A stretch of DNA of 64,000 bases from Nocardioides rubriscoriae (lineage in GTDB: Bacteria > Actinomycetota > Actinomycetes > Propionibacteriales > Nocardioidaceae): contig NZ_VIYJ01000009.1 of NCBI RefSeq assembly GCF_008087085.1, forward strand, positions 186,001 through 250,000, read 5' to 3'. Shown here in pieces: positions 9,001 to 16,445 of the stretch. The stretch's first letter is position 1; each line of letters opens with the position of its first letter. Position numbers and translations under genes: made by a program. The notes below the pieces were generated by a model. The model saw nothing but the letters and a program-made list of their open reading frames with translations, was not told the origin of the DNA and did no database searches.

Positions 9001-9627
9001 CACGTCGACGTCGGGGTGGCGCGCGTCGGTCCCGGCCGGGGCCGTGTCGAGCTGGACGGGGGTCGACAGCGGCCCGCCCGGCACGTAGGTGCGCACGAAG
9101 ACGCCGAAGGTCGTGTGGTCGAAGCTCGCGGCCGGCGCGTCAGCCTCGGTGTCGCCGGCCCAGGCGATGACGAAGGCACCGGCCGCGGGGTCCCAGGCCA
9201 GCGACGGGTCGACCGCGTCGAGGGTGCCGTCGGTGGGGTCGCCCTGGCTGGCGACGACGAACGGCGCCCCGTCGGGCTGCCCGGTGGTGGCGTCGACCCA
9301 GCGGCCGAGGACCTCCTGCTTGAGCCCCAGCGTGCCGGCCGGCGAGGCCTGGCGGGTGCCGGTCCACAGCGTGAGGAAGCGTCCGCTCGGCGGGTGGTAC
9401 GCCGTCGCGGCGCCGTCGACGCCGCCCGCCAGGGCCTGCTGGTCGAGCTCGATCTCGGCGGCGCCGACCGGGCCGGTGACGGGCAGGGCCCGGGCGGGCG
9501 TCAGCGCTGTGGGCGGGACCACGGCTGCGGCAGGGCTCTGCGGCACGACGGCCAGGGCAGCGACCACCAGGGTCGTGGCCAGGGTGGCCGCCAGCAGGGA
9601 GCGCCGGGGACGGGTCGGGAGGGTCAC
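6013..9627 (-). CDS. Giant secreted Ig-like repeat protein with C-terminal RTX-type repeats
   Basis: A 1204-residue exported protein. Residues 1-35 form a signal peptide (RRSLLAATLATTLVVAALAVVPQSPAAA). Residues about 40-480 look like a beta-rich propeller or blade region with repeated WDPAAGAFVIAW / WRVAWSANT motifs; a DUF11-like domain follows (YTVDYTSVAGAARTAVDDVTITLPLPAS). At about 610-1000 there are at least four Ig-like repeats carrying DTTRPTVALSAPAGPVDGPF / FSEPVTDLALADV. The last 90 residues hold RTX-type GGxGxDxLx nonapeptides (GGAGDDALYGGTGADTLVGG) that normally bind calcium. GTG 9627 is preceded by GAGAGG. It is the last gene of the operon with three tail-collar proteins (12-nt gap). 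An extracellular adhesive or structural role is inference. Confidence 0.85.
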   Translation of the reverse strand: MTLPTRPRRSLLAATLATTLVVAALAVVPQSPAAAVVPPTALTPARALPVTGPVGAAEIELDQQALAGGVDGAATAYHPPSGRFLTLWTGTRQASPAGTLGLKQEVLGRWVDATTGQPDGAPFVVASQGDPTDGTLDAVDPSLAWDPAAGAFVIAWAGDTEADAPAASFDHTTFGVFVRTYVPGGPLSTPVQLDTAPAGTDARHPDVDVRGAAGRVVWEHTTDGGGAEIRTSRLSAGLPVGPVAALGASTSSDDGAPAVALRDDGRALVVWTGDSTVPGGTPLRTYAVAVDDAGGAGPVVLAGETSSSPAYEETDADVAAVGDTGAWRVAWSANTAAAPDAFRVRAETLTLTGTDLGSIAPDGAVQTVGDQPGDDLAPSVAVNGDGDTVVAWVVRNGADHQVWGARVTPTGAVLDAARLSASRAAAPNTQPTRPAVAWSTATRGTSSVAWAGDAAWSRLLSGPNVVSADLGVGLAFDPSAPSAPVAGVEPGTAATYTVDYTSVAGAARTAVDDVTITLPLPASVVGDGAPTYPTTPTGTTVTVAGTDTLTFTVSHLEPGATGSIVVPVRLAAGVASGTTSSATATVAATGNTDLAPGNDQATATFTTDDKPYVAAVAAPAGPVGSSAVFTVTLSEAVTGLAADDLDVATTGSVSAQVTSVELVGAQADVTVTSTGDGTLRLVVPATATATDGAGKPLSTGNLPVQSAEVAVDTTRPTVALSAPAGPVDGPFEVTATFSEPVTDLALADVAVTNGTASALAGSAMTYTVTVTPASDGDVTVEVPEGAALDAAGNTSTAAVPLTRTFDGNRPALTLGAAAGPFDAPFRATLDFSEPVSGVALDDVVVGNGTASDLQGTGASYSVLVSPTGEGDVTVDVPEGAATDAVGNPSTAAVTLTRRYDTTAPVLTVAVAPGQADPVRGREVRFTVTADEPVDDLDAAEVTLSQTSADTGATDVATRRTGPATFEVVVTGMARAGDVTVAVVDGAVSDTAGNPSGPTASATAAWVPTAPPSIGLLFDRGCVGAAGTIGLSLTPVVPTTLRLVTGNPRLLPLSRVRVTRSGADDERASLTVEPVAGLSGVARLTVLATNLSGTRRRVVRVVVGTARADRVRGTTLAEVVLARGGADRVVGAGEGDLLCGEAGDDRLEGGAGDDALYGGTGADTLVGGPGRDRLVGGPGRDRLVGAPGDVLVPRELRGLRSAPAW
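6076..6129. repeat. 27-bp tandem repeat x2 in RTX region
   Basis: Two adjacent 27-bp units (6076-6102 and 6103-6129) differ at one base and encode the same nonapeptide, VGGPGRDRL, twice. This is a recent unit duplication in the calcium-binding-type repeat array of the giant secreted protein. Confidence 0.85.
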
Positions 9628-9639
9628 GGGGGTCGCCTC

Positions 9640-10155
9640 TCAGTTCCGCGACGGGAAGATGCCGACGAGGGAGATCACCCAGGTGAGGGTGAGCGAGGGC
9701 CCACGGTTCTCGTGGGGCTGGGACCCGCCCGCGGCGGCGAGGGCCTGCGGCGCCATCACGGTGTCGGCCCCGGCGGCGTACCGCGGCTCGGCGGCGGCGG
9801 CCATCAGGCTGCCGGCCGGCGAGGTCGTCGTGGCCTGACGGCCGCTGGCGGTGAGCGTGTGCTGGTGCGGCGGCAGCTGCGAGGTGAGGAGAGCGACGCT
9901 CTCGGCACCCCCGGTCTCGCCGATCGTGTAGACGCCGAGCCCGGGTCCTTGACCCTGGTGGACCGGCACCCGGCTGCGCAGGTCGGGCAGGGCGAACGTG
10001 GTCTGGCCGTTGCCGCCGTACTGGGTGCCCAGGAGCGAGAAGAGCGCCTGGTTCTGGTTGATCGGCAGGAGCTGGCCGTTGCACTCGGCGAAGCCGCGCG
10101 GGGCGAAACCGAAGGACACCAGCATCAGGCTGCCGATGAAGGGTTGCGTCGTCAT
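9640..10155 (-). CDS. Tail-collar domain protein (MdpB-like), copy 3
   Basis: A 171-residue protein of the phage tail collar / microcystin-dependent-protein group. It opens MTTQPFIGSLMLVSFGFAP with ECNGQLLPINQNQALFSLLG; the collar core is GGNGQTTFALPDLRSRVPVHQGQGPGLGVY, followed by GAESVALLTSQLPPHQH, and the end is PHENRGPSLTLTWVISLVGIFPSRN. These features run through all three adjacent paralogues. There is no signal peptide. Spacing to both neighbours is 12 nt, which supports one transcript. In phages this domain lies at the distal tail fibre; standalone chromosomal copies have no settled role. Confidence 0.88.
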   Translation of the reverse strand: MTTQPFIGSLMLVSFGFAPRGFAECNGQLLPINQNQALFSLLGTQYGGNGQTTFALPDLRSRVPVHQGQGPGLGVYTIGETGGAESVALLTSQLPPHQHTLTASGRQATTTSPAGSLMAAAAEPRYAAGADTVMAPQALAAAGGSQPHENRGPSLTLTWVISLVGIFPSRN

Positions 10156-10167
10156 GGTCTGGCCACC

Positions 10168-10680
10168 TCAGGGAAAGCTCGGGTAGACGCCCTGGAGGGC
10201 GATGCAGTAGTTGAGGACCGTGTAGGGCTGGCGGTTCTCGTGCGGCTTGCCGCCGCCGGTCGGCGCGAGCGTGGCGAAGGAGAAGGTGCCCCCGTCGGGC
10301 CGGAAGGCGCGCGACGGCGCGGGCGCGAGCACGGCCCCGGCCGGGGTCGGCGAGTCCGCGAGGCCGTAGGCGGTCTGCTGGTGGGTGTGCGCCGGGATCT
10401 GCGCCGTCAGCAGGGTGACCGCCTCCGCACCGTCGGTCTCCCCCACGACGTACGGCGTGAGGCCCGGGCCCTGGCCGGCGTTGAGCGGGACCCGCCCGCG
10501 CAGGTCGGGCAGCGCGAAGGTGCTGGTGCCGTTGCCGCCGTACTGGGTGCCGAGGAGCGAGAAGAGCGCGGTGTTCTGGGAGATCGGCAGGAGCTGACCG
10601 TCGCAGGTCGCCCAGCCGCGGGGCGCGAAGTTGAAGCCGGCGATGCCGACGGTGCCGATGAAGGGGTCCTGTCCGTCCAC
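10168..10680 (-). CDS. Tail-collar domain protein (MdpB-like), copy 2
   Basis: A 170-residue paralogue of its neighbours: MDGQDPFIGTVGIAGFNFAPRGW at the start, then CDGQLLPISQNTALFSLLGTQYGGNG, TFALPDLRGRVPLNAGQGPGL, QIPAHTHQQ, and PHENRQPYTVLNYCIALQGVYPSFP at the end. The variable middle (ASGADSP/APAPSRAF-type residues about 110-145) differs strongly between the three copies while the N-terminal collar core and C-terminal strand are held constant, which suggests distinct binding surfaces on a common scaffold. It lies 12 nt from each neighbouring collar gene. Confidence 0.88.
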   Translation of the reverse strand: MDGQDPFIGTVGIAGFNFAPRGWATCDGQLLPISQNTALFSLLGTQYGGNGTSTFALPDLRGRVPLNAGQGPGLTPYVVGETDGAEAVTLLTAQIPAHTHQQTAYGLADSPTPAGAVLAPAPSRAFRPDGGTFSFATLAPTGGGKPHENRQPYTVLNYCIALQGVYPSFP

Positions 10681-10692
10681 GTCGTGCTCCTG

Positions 10693-11211
10693 TCAGGCCT
10701 GCGGGGGGAAGACGCCGAAGGCGGAGATGATGAAGGTGACCGCCAGCGACGGCGGCCGGTTGGCGTGGGGCAGGTTGCCGCCGGCGGACGAGACGGCGCC
10801 GGCGGCCATCGCGACGGGTGTGCCCGTGGCCGCGTAGCCGGCGTCCTGGGTCAGCACCGCGGGGACCGCGCCGACCGGGGAGGTCGACGAGGCGAGGCCG
10901 GTGGTGGCCGGCAGCGGGTGGGTGTGTGACGGCATCTGCTGCGCGGTGAGCGTGACCTGCTCGAGGCCGAAGGTCTGCCCGAGCACGTACGTCGACAGCC
11001 CCGGCCCGGTGCCGCGGTGCACCGGCGCCCGCCCGCGCAGGTCGGGCACCGCGAAGGTCGTCTGGCCGTCGCCGCCGTAGGTCGTGCCGATGAGGTTGAA
11101 GAGGGTGTCGTAGTCGGCGATCGCGTAGAGCGAGCCGTCGCAGGCCAACCAGCCCGTGGGGACGCGGCTGAAGGCGACCATGAGGATCTCGCCGACGTAG
11201 GGGTCGCTCAT
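10693..11211 (-). CDS. Tail-collar domain protein (MdpB-like), copy 1
   Basis: A 172-residue paralogue opening MSDPYVGEILMVAFSRVPTGW, with CDGSLYAIADYDTLFNLIGTTYGGDG, TFAVPDLRGRAPVHRGTGPGL, LEQVTLTAQQMPSHTH, and PHANRPPSLAVTFIISAFGVFPPQA at the end. It is the most divergent of the three (YAIADYDTLF in place of LLPINQNQALF). Its start overlaps the stop of the upstream DUF6916-like gene by 4 bp (11208-11211), so translation is probably coupled. No signal peptide is seen. Confidence 0.88.
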   Translation of the reverse strand: MSDPYVGEILMVAFSRVPTGWLACDGSLYAIADYDTLFNLIGTTYGGDGQTTFAVPDLRGRAPVHRGTGPGLSTYVLGQTFGLEQVTLTAQQMPSHTHPLPATTGLASSTSPVGAVPAVLTQDAGYAATGTPVAMAAGAVSSAGGNLPHANRPPSLAVTFIISAFGVFPPQA

Positions 11212-11684
11212 CGCGGTGCCTCCACCCGGTTGAAGACGGCGGTCAGGGTGCTGGGGCCGCCGGGGCCGCTGGGGACCAGGAAGACCGGGGTCGCGGCGAA
11301 GCCCGGGCGCGCCAGCTCGTAGGTGCCCTGCTCGAGGGCCCCGGCGTCACGGGCACCCCGGAAGCGCACCGCGAAGCTCTCGGGGTCGCCGACGAGGTCG
11401 GCGCGGTCGTCGAGGTCGGCCACCTCGACGAGCTCGAGCTCGCGCGTCGTAGCGGCGAGCACGGCGCGGAAGGTGCCCCCGACGTGGGGGGCGAAGGCCG
11501 CCCGGTCGAGCGGCGCGGGGGCGGCGGCCGACCCGCCGAGCAGGCCGGGGACCAGCCTCAGCGAGACGGGGACGGCGAGCGCGACGCCGGTCAGGCCCGC
11601 GGCCGCGACGACGGTGCGGCGGGTCGCGCGGGGCGAGCCGGGCGCGCCGGGCGTGGCGTCCGGCGGGGTCACGGGCGGGGTCAC
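11208..11684 (-). CDS. DUF6916-like protein with N-terminal Arg-Arg/hydrophobic segment
   Basis: A 158-residue protein. Residues 1-25 are Pro/Ala/Gly-rich; residues 19-45 read RATRRTVVAAAGLTGVALAV, a twin-Arg-like or membrane-anchor segment. The C-terminal 100 residues (FAPHVGGTFRA...ELELVEVADLDD...ESFAVRFRG...LEQGTYELARPG...FLVPSG) match the small beta-domain DUF6916 and resemble the next protein upstream. GTG 11684 overlaps the upstream stop as GTGA, and its own stop overlaps the first collar gene, so all are likely co-translated. DUF6916 genes recur beside tail-collar genes in my recollection, but the function is not known. If exported, it could anchor the collar proteins outside the membrane (inference). 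Confidence 0.7.
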   Translation of the reverse strand: MTPPVTPPDATPGAPGSPRATRRTVVAAAGLTGVALAVPVSLRLVPGLLGGSAAAPAPLDRAAFAPHVGGTFRAVLAATTRELELVEVADLDDRADLVGDPESFAVRFRGARDAGALEQGTYELARPGFAATPVFLVPSGPGGPSTLTAVFNRVEAPR

Positions 11685-11992
11685 GGGGCCTCCCGGGTGA
11701 AGGTGGACAGGTACGTCGACGTGTCGGCGTCGGCAGCGCTCGGCACCAGGAACAGCCAGGCCTCCTCGCCGTCGGCGAAGCGCACGCGGTAGGTCGCCTG
11801 GGGCAGTCGCGGCTCGGCGGGCCCGGTGAGCTCGACCGACCACGACTCCCAGCCACCGCTGGTGCGGTGGGCGGTGGGCGCGGCGAGGTCGAGGCCCAGC
11901 ACGGGCCGGCCGCCGTCGTCGAGGAGCACGACCGGGCGGCCTGCCTGCTGCGCCAGGTAGGGGTGGGTGAGGTCGACGTCGGTGGCGCTCAA
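11681..11992 (-). CDS. Small DUF6916-like protein, first gene of tail-collar operon
   Basis: A 103-residue protein taken to start at TTG 11992 (LSATDVDLTHPYLAQQAG) because AGGAAG sits 7 nt upstream; the in-frame extension to 12043 has no ribosome site. The core DLTHPYLAQQ...LDLAAPTA...WESWSVELTGPAEPRLPQATYRVRF and the C-terminal FLVPS...STYLSTFTR mirror the next gene's end (FLVPSG...TAVFNR), so the two are paralogues. Unlike its neighbour it has no hydrophobic N-terminus, so it probably acts in the cytoplasm or is escorted. Confidence 0.65.
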   Translation of the reverse strand: MSATDVDLTHPYLAQQAGRPVVLLDDGGRPVLGLDLAAPTAHRTSGGWESWSVELTGPAEPRLPQATYRVRFADGEEAWLFLVPSAADADTSTYLSTFTREAP

Positions 11993-12160
11993 ACGACTAC
12001 TTCCTCGTGGGGGCTCTCGGCCGTGGCGGGTGACCAGGGACACGCTGGCACCCCGGGGGGCACGAGGTCGAGGGCTCGCGCCGAGATTTCACCCAGCAGC
12101 GACGCCGGGTGTGCCCAGCGGGGTGGTCGGCGGGGTCGGCGACCTCGCTAGCGTGGCCCG

Positions 12161-12703
12161 GTGAACCTGTTCGAGTTCGAGGGCAAGCGGCCCGACGTCC
12201 ACCCCGAGGCGTTCGTCGCCGCGACGGCCACCCTGATCGGCGACGTGACGGTCGAGGCCGGCGCGTCGGTCTGGTACGGCGCGGTCCTGCGCGGCGACAT
12301 CTGCACGATCGTGGTGCGTGCGGGCTCCAACATCCAGGACAACTCGGTCCTGCACGCCGCGCCCGGCGAGACCCTCGAGGTCGGGCCCGACGCGACGGTG
12401 GGCCACGGCTGCGTCGTCCACGGCCGCTCGGTCGAGGAGAAGGCGCTGGTCGGCAACGGCAGCACGCTCCTGGACGGCTCGGTGGTCGGCCCGGGCACGC
12501 TCGTCGCGGCCGGCTCGGTCGTCACCCCCGGCACGGTGCTGCCCGGCGGCATGGTCGCGGCCGGCATCCCCTGCAAGCCGACCAAGCCGATCGGCGGCAC
12601 GTCGTCGGAGCTCTGGGTCGAGACCAACCCGCCCTACTACCGCGAGCTCGCGGCCCGCCACGCCGCCGGCGTCACGCGCGTCGACGCCGACCCCGTGGCG
12701 TGA
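12161..12703 (+). CDS. Gamma-class carbonic anhydrase-like hexapeptide protein
   Basis: A 180-residue left-handed beta-helix protein (YrdA/CaiE type). Hexapeptide turns run through residues 20-135 (ATLIGDVTVEAGASVWYGAV...). Three histidines at positions 65, 82 and 87 (NSVLHAAPG, VGHGCVVHG) have the His-x16-His-x4-His spacing of the gamma-carbonic anhydrase zinc site. The family may hydrate CO2, but many members are catalytically untested. The start is GTG 12161, exactly 6 nt after a TAGCGT -10 box (12149-12154), hence probably leaderless. The stop overlaps the MFS gene by GTGA, so the two are co-expressed. Confidence 0.9.
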   Translation: MNLFEFEGKRPDVHPEAFVAATATLIGDVTVEAGASVWYGAVLRGDICTIVVRAGSNIQDNSVLHAAPGETLEVGPDATVGHGCVVHGRSVEEKALVGNGSTLLDGSVVGPGTLVAAGSVVTPGTVLPGGMVAAGIPCKPTKPIGGTSSELWVETNPPYYRELAARHAAGVTRVDADPVA

Positions 12704-13995
12704 GCCGCCTACGGGGGGTCTTCGCCGACACCCGGCCCCTGGCCAACGAGCACTTCCGGCGCCTGTGGCTGGCCAACATCGTCACGGTCGTCGGCGCCCA
12801 GCTGACGGTCGTGGCGGTGCCGGCCCAGATCTACAGCGACACCGGCTCCTCGGCGTACGTCGGCCTCACCGGGGTGTTCGGACTCGTGCCGCTGGTCGTG
12901 TTCGGGCTGTGGGGCGGCGCGCTGGCCGACGTGTTCGACCGGCGCACCATCTTGATCTGCACCACGCTCGGCCTCATCGTCACCAGCGGCCTGTTCTGGG
13001 TGCAGGCCGCCGCCGGCAACACCAACGTGTGGCTGCTGCTGGGCCTGTTCTCGGTGCAGCAGGCGTTCTTCGGCGTCAACCAGCCGACCCGCTCGGCGGT
13101 GCTGCCGCGGCTGATCGAGCCCGCGCTGCTGCCCGCGGCCAACTCGCTCAACATGACGGTCTTCATGGCCGGCGGTATCGCCGGCCCGCTCGTCGCCGGG
13201 GCCCTGATCCCGGTGTTCGGCATCGAGTGGCTCTACCTCATCGACACCGTCACGCTGCTGGCGACGCTGTCGGCCGTCGTCCGGCTGCCGCCGCTGCCCA
13301 TCGAGGGAGTGGTGGCCAAGGCGCCCGGGCTGCGCTCGGTCGTCGAGGGCTTCACCTACCTGCGCACCCAGCCGGTGCTGATGATGTCGTTCGTCGTCGA
13401 CCTGATCGCGATGGTCTTCGGGATGCCGCGCGCGCTGTTCCCCGAGATCGCCGACAAGAGCTTCGGTGGCGACCCCGAGGGCGGCATCGCCTTCGCGCTG
13501 CTCTTCGCCGCCATCCCCGCCGGCGCCGTCATCGGCGGCGTCTTCTCAGGCTGGGTCTCGCGCGTCTCGGCCCAGGGCCGCGCCGTCGTGGCCTGCATCC
13601 TGCTGTGGGGCGCGGCGATGATCGGCTTCGGCGCGGCCGTCGGCCTCGCCGGGGCCTACGACGGCCTGCGCGACACCATGCTCGTCGTCGCGATCGCGAT
13701 GCTCGTCGTCGGTGGTGCGGCCGACATGGCCTCGGCCGCCTTCCGCACCTCGATGCTCCAGGACGCCGCCTCCGACGAGGTCCGCGGACGCCTGCAGGGC
13801 ATCTTCATCGTCGTGGTCGCCGGGGGTCCGCGCGTCGCCGACGTCGCCCACGGTGCCGCGGCCGCCTCGGTCGGCACGGCCGCCGCGGCCGCCGGCGGCG
13901 GCGTGCTCGTCGTGGTCGGCGTGGTGGTCGCCGCGCTCGCCGTACCGTCGTTCGTGCGCTACCGCGTCACCAGGACCGTGGTCCACGAGGACTGA
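12700..13995 (+). CDS. MFS transporter, EntS-like exporter
   Basis: A 431-residue membrane protein with about 12 hydrophobic helices. The N-terminus VSRLRGVFADTRPLANEHFRRLWLANIVTVVGAQLTVVAVPAQIY and the loop GLWGGALADVFDRRTILI (MFS motif A) match the EntS/siderophore-exporter branch, as does NQPTRSAVLPRLIEPALLPAANSL. The start is GTG 12700 within the GTGA overlap with the carbonic-anhydrase-like gene. The substrate cannot be told from sequence; no siderophore biosynthesis gene lies in the window. Confidence 0.88.
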   Translation: MSRLRGVFADTRPLANEHFRRLWLANIVTVVGAQLTVVAVPAQIYSDTGSSAYVGLTGVFGLVPLVVFGLWGGALADVFDRRTILICTTLGLIVTSGLFWVQAAAGNTNVWLLLGLFSVQQAFFGVNQPTRSAVLPRLIEPALLPAANSLNMTVFMAGGIAGPLVAGALIPVFGIEWLYLIDTVTLLATLSAVVRLPPLPIEGVVAKAPGLRSVVEGFTYLRTQPVLMMSFVVDLIAMVFGMPRALFPEIADKSFGGDPEGGIAFALLFAAIPAGAVIGGVFSGWVSRVSAQGRAVVACILLWGAAMIGFGAAVGLAGAYDGLRDTMLVVAIAMLVVGGAADMASAAFRTSMLQDAASDEVRGRLQGIFIVVVAGGPRVADVAHGAAAASVGTAAAAAGGGVLVVVGVVVAALAVPSFVRYRVTRTVVHED

Positions 13996-14017
13996 CGCCC
14001 GCTCCTAGACTCGACCG

Positions 14018-15508
14018 GTGATCCATCCCGACGACCTCGACACCACCCTGCGGGTCCTGGGCATGGTGCACACCCTGCCCGACGACGACCCGGCCCACGT
14101 GGCGGTCAAGCGCGGCGCCGCCAAGATGTACAAGGCGATCAAGCGCGACCGCAAGCTCGCCAAGCGCGCCGAGGAGCTCGCCCACGACCGGGCCGTCACC
14201 GAGGCGACCGCGACCGGCAGCCCGCTGCGCATCGACGACGAGACCGAGGGGCTGCTGCTCACCTCGAGCGCCGCGACCAGCGGCCAGCAGTTCGCCGGCG
14301 AGCTGCTCAACCCCCGCGGGTGCTACATCTGCAAGCAGGACTACACGCTGGTCGACGCCTTCTACCACTGGCTGTGCCCGTCGTGCGCCGCACTGTCGCA
14401 CACCAAGCGCGACCAGGGCACCGACCTCACCGGACGCCGCGCACTGCTGACCGGCGGGCGCGCCAAGATCGGCATGTACATCGCGCTGCGGCTGCTGCGC
14501 GACGGCGCGCACCTGACGATCACCACGCGCTTCCCGCACGACGCGGTGCGTCGCTACGCCGGCCTGGCCGACAGCGGCGACTGGATCCACCGGCTCAAGG
14601 TCGTCGGCATCGACCTGCGCGACCCCACCCAGGTCGTCGCGCTCGCCGACGACGTGGCCGCCGCCGGGCCGCTCGACGTGCTGGTCAACAACGCCTGCCA
14701 GACCGTACGCCGCCAACCCGGCTCCTACGCGCCGCTGGTCGAGGCCGAGCGCGAGCCGCTGCCGCACGGTGTGGACCTGCCCGAGATGGTGATGTTCGAC
14801 CGCATCTCCGAGCTGCACCCGGCGTCGATCTCGGGGGCGCTGGCCGCGGCCCCGGTCGCCCACCACGAGGGCGAGCCGCTCGAGCAGGCCCGCGCCGCCC
14901 ACACCGCCGCGACCCTGACCGCTCTGGCCCTCAAGGCCGGGCACGCCTCGCTCGAGGCCCACCTCGACGGCACCGCCGTCGACGCGGGCGGGCTGCTGCC
15001 CGACGTCGTCACCAGCAACTCGTGGACCCAGACCGTCGACGAGGTCGACCCGCTGGAGCTGCTCGAGGTGCAGCTGTGCAACTCGGTCGCACCGTTCCTG
15101 CTGGTCTCGCGGCTGCGCCCGGCGCTGGCCGCGGCCGCGCTCGCGGCGCCGTCGGGCCGCGCGCACGTCGTCAACGTCTCGGCCATGGAGGGCCAGTTCT
15201 CCCGGCGCTACAAGGGTCCTGGGCACCCCCACACCAACATGGCCAAGGCCGCGCTCAACATGATGACCCGCACCTCCGCCGGCGAGATGTTCGAGACCGA
15301 CCGCATCCTGATGAACGCCGTCGACACCGGCTGGATCACCGACGAGCGCCCCCACCACGACAAGCTGCGGATCGCCGCCGAGGGCTGGCACGCCCCGCTC
15401 GACCTGGTCGACGGCGCCGCGCGCGTCTACGACCCGGTCGTCCGCGGCGAGGCCGGCGAGGACCTGCACGGCCACTTCCTCAAGGACTTCGAGCCCAGTC
15501 CCTGGTAG
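14018..15508 (+). CDS. Zinc-knuckle SDR-fold protein lacking the catalytic tyrosine
   Basis: A 496-residue protein. Residues 1-100 are helical and basic; residues 102-123 carry two CxxC pairs (CYIC and CPSC), a likely zinc knuckle. An SDR Rossmann domain follows: the glycine motif TGGRAKIG at 145-152, VNNACQ at 223-228, NVSAM with Ser388, and Lys410. The position that should hold the catalytic Tyr (four before Lys410) is Thr406 (HTNMAK). A large insertion (about 232-345) separates NNA from the active-site strand. GTG 14018 lies 6 nt after TAGACT (14006-14011), so it is probably leaderless. The lost Tyr suggests a non-redox or NAD(P)-sensing role, or a shifted proton donor. Confidence 0.8.
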   Translation: MIHPDDLDTTLRVLGMVHTLPDDDPAHVAVKRGAAKMYKAIKRDRKLAKRAEELAHDRAVTEATATGSPLRIDDETEGLLLTSSAATSGQQFAGELLNPRGCYICKQDYTLVDAFYHWLCPSCAALSHTKRDQGTDLTGRRALLTGGRAKIGMYIALRLLRDGAHLTITTRFPHDAVRRYAGLADSGDWIHRLKVVGIDLRDPTQVVALADDVAAAGPLDVLVNNACQTVRRQPGSYAPLVEAEREPLPHGVDLPEMVMFDRISELHPASISGALAAAPVAHHEGEPLEQARAAHTAATLTALALKAGHASLEAHLDGTAVDAGGLLPDVVTSNSWTQTVDEVDPLELLEVQLCNSVAPFLLVSRLRPALAAAALAAPSGRAHVVNVSAMEGQFSRRYKGPGHPHTNMAKAALNMMTRTSAGEMFETDRILMNAVDTGWITDERPHHDKLRIAAEGWHAPLDLVDGAARVYDPVVRGEAGEDLHGHFLKDFEPSPW

Positions 15509-15594
15509 GCCCTTGCAACTTCTCGGCGGGCGGTCGCATCGCACGGACCGAGCGCGCCACCGCGGCGCGCCGTCTGCTCCCGGAGGTCCACCCC

Positions 15595-16434
15595 ATGCAC
15601 GTCCGCTGCTCCCTGACCCTCGTCCCGGCCCTGCTCCTCGCCGTCGGCCTGACCGGCTGCGGCACCGTCGACCAAGGCGACCTCCGCGCTGCCGGCACCC
15701 CCGCCGGCACCGCGGCCGACACGTCGACTGACACGTCGGACCACCCCGCGGCTGCCGCGGCGACCGCCGACCACAGCCCGGCCGACGTGGTGTCGTGGCC
15801 CCAGGACGTCACCGACCCGCAGGACGGCGGCTCCTACGTCGTGGTCTACCTCGGCCCTGATCCGGACGCCGGTGAGGCGGTCGAGCGCTACGGCTACCAC
15901 GCGTCGGTCACCACCGCGTCGTGCCTGCAGGGCATCGAGGGGGCCTGGCACCTGTCCTCGATCCTGCCCGTGACGCACCTGGTCTTCGCCGACCGTGCCG
16001 CGGCCGACCAGTTCGTGTCCTCCTACGAGAGCGCCGAGCCCGACGCCTTCGCGGCCGCCGTCCCCGTGACCGGCTACTGCCACGACGAGGGCGACCCGCA
16101 GGACCAGGAGGTGACCCTGCCGGCCAGCGTCGAGGAGCCCGTCCAGGGCGGGTCCTACGGGCTGGTCGTGCTGGCTGCGGGTCGCCCAGCCGCGCTGCGC
16201 GCCTCACAGCGGGAGATCAGAGAGGTCACCCACTTCGGTGACGCCGCCTACGTCGGCGAGGTCGGCTGTTACCAGGGCGCGGCCGAGGCCCTCGGCCTCG
16301 CCGACGGCACGCTGGTCAGCGCCATGATGTTCGACGACCTCGCGACCGCGCAGGAGTTCGTCGACACCTACGGCTACTACGTCGACACGCCGGTGGTCGG
16401 GGTCGCCGCGGTGACGGCGTACTGCCTGGACTGA
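15595..16434 (+). CDS. Two-repeat lipoprotein of unknown function
   Basis: A 279-residue lipoprotein with the lipobox LTGC (Cys22 region, AVGLTGCGT), then a Thr/Ala/Asp-rich linker to about residue 60. The rest splits into two similar halves: both contain a G-G-S-Y-V/G-V-V-L/V segment, a Cys before ...GI/AE, a Phe-Ala/Asp-Ala-x-A-x-x-F-V-x-[ST]-Y run (DQFVSSYES, QEFVDTYGY) and a terminal VTxYC. A tandem duplication is therefore likely. GGAGGT lies 7 nt before ATG 15595. The family is not recognised; the protein should sit on the outer face of the membrane. Confidence 0.75.
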   Translation: MHVRCSLTLVPALLLAVGLTGCGTVDQGDLRAAGTPAGTAADTSTDTSDHPAAAAATADHSPADVVSWPQDVTDPQDGGSYVVVYLGPDPDAGEAVERYGYHASVTTASCLQGIEGAWHLSSILPVTHLVFADRAAADQFVSSYESAEPDAFAAAVPVTGYCHDEGDPQDQEVTLPASVEEPVQGGSYGLVVLAAGRPAALRASQREIREVTHFGDAAYVGEVGCYQGAAEALGLADGTLVSAMMFDDLATAQEFVDTYGYYVDTPVVGVAAVTAYCLD

Positions 16435-16445
16435 GCGGCGGTCCC

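Noticed and set aside
6013..11992. Prophage or tailocin assignment for the tail-collar genes
   Set aside because: No other structural, lysis or integration gene lies within the window around them, and the partner is a signal-peptide Ig/RTX protein.
13967..15544. 525-residue minus-strand open frame
   Set aside because: Antisense shadow of the SDR-like gene, low-complexity Val/Gly/Arg composition, no start signals.
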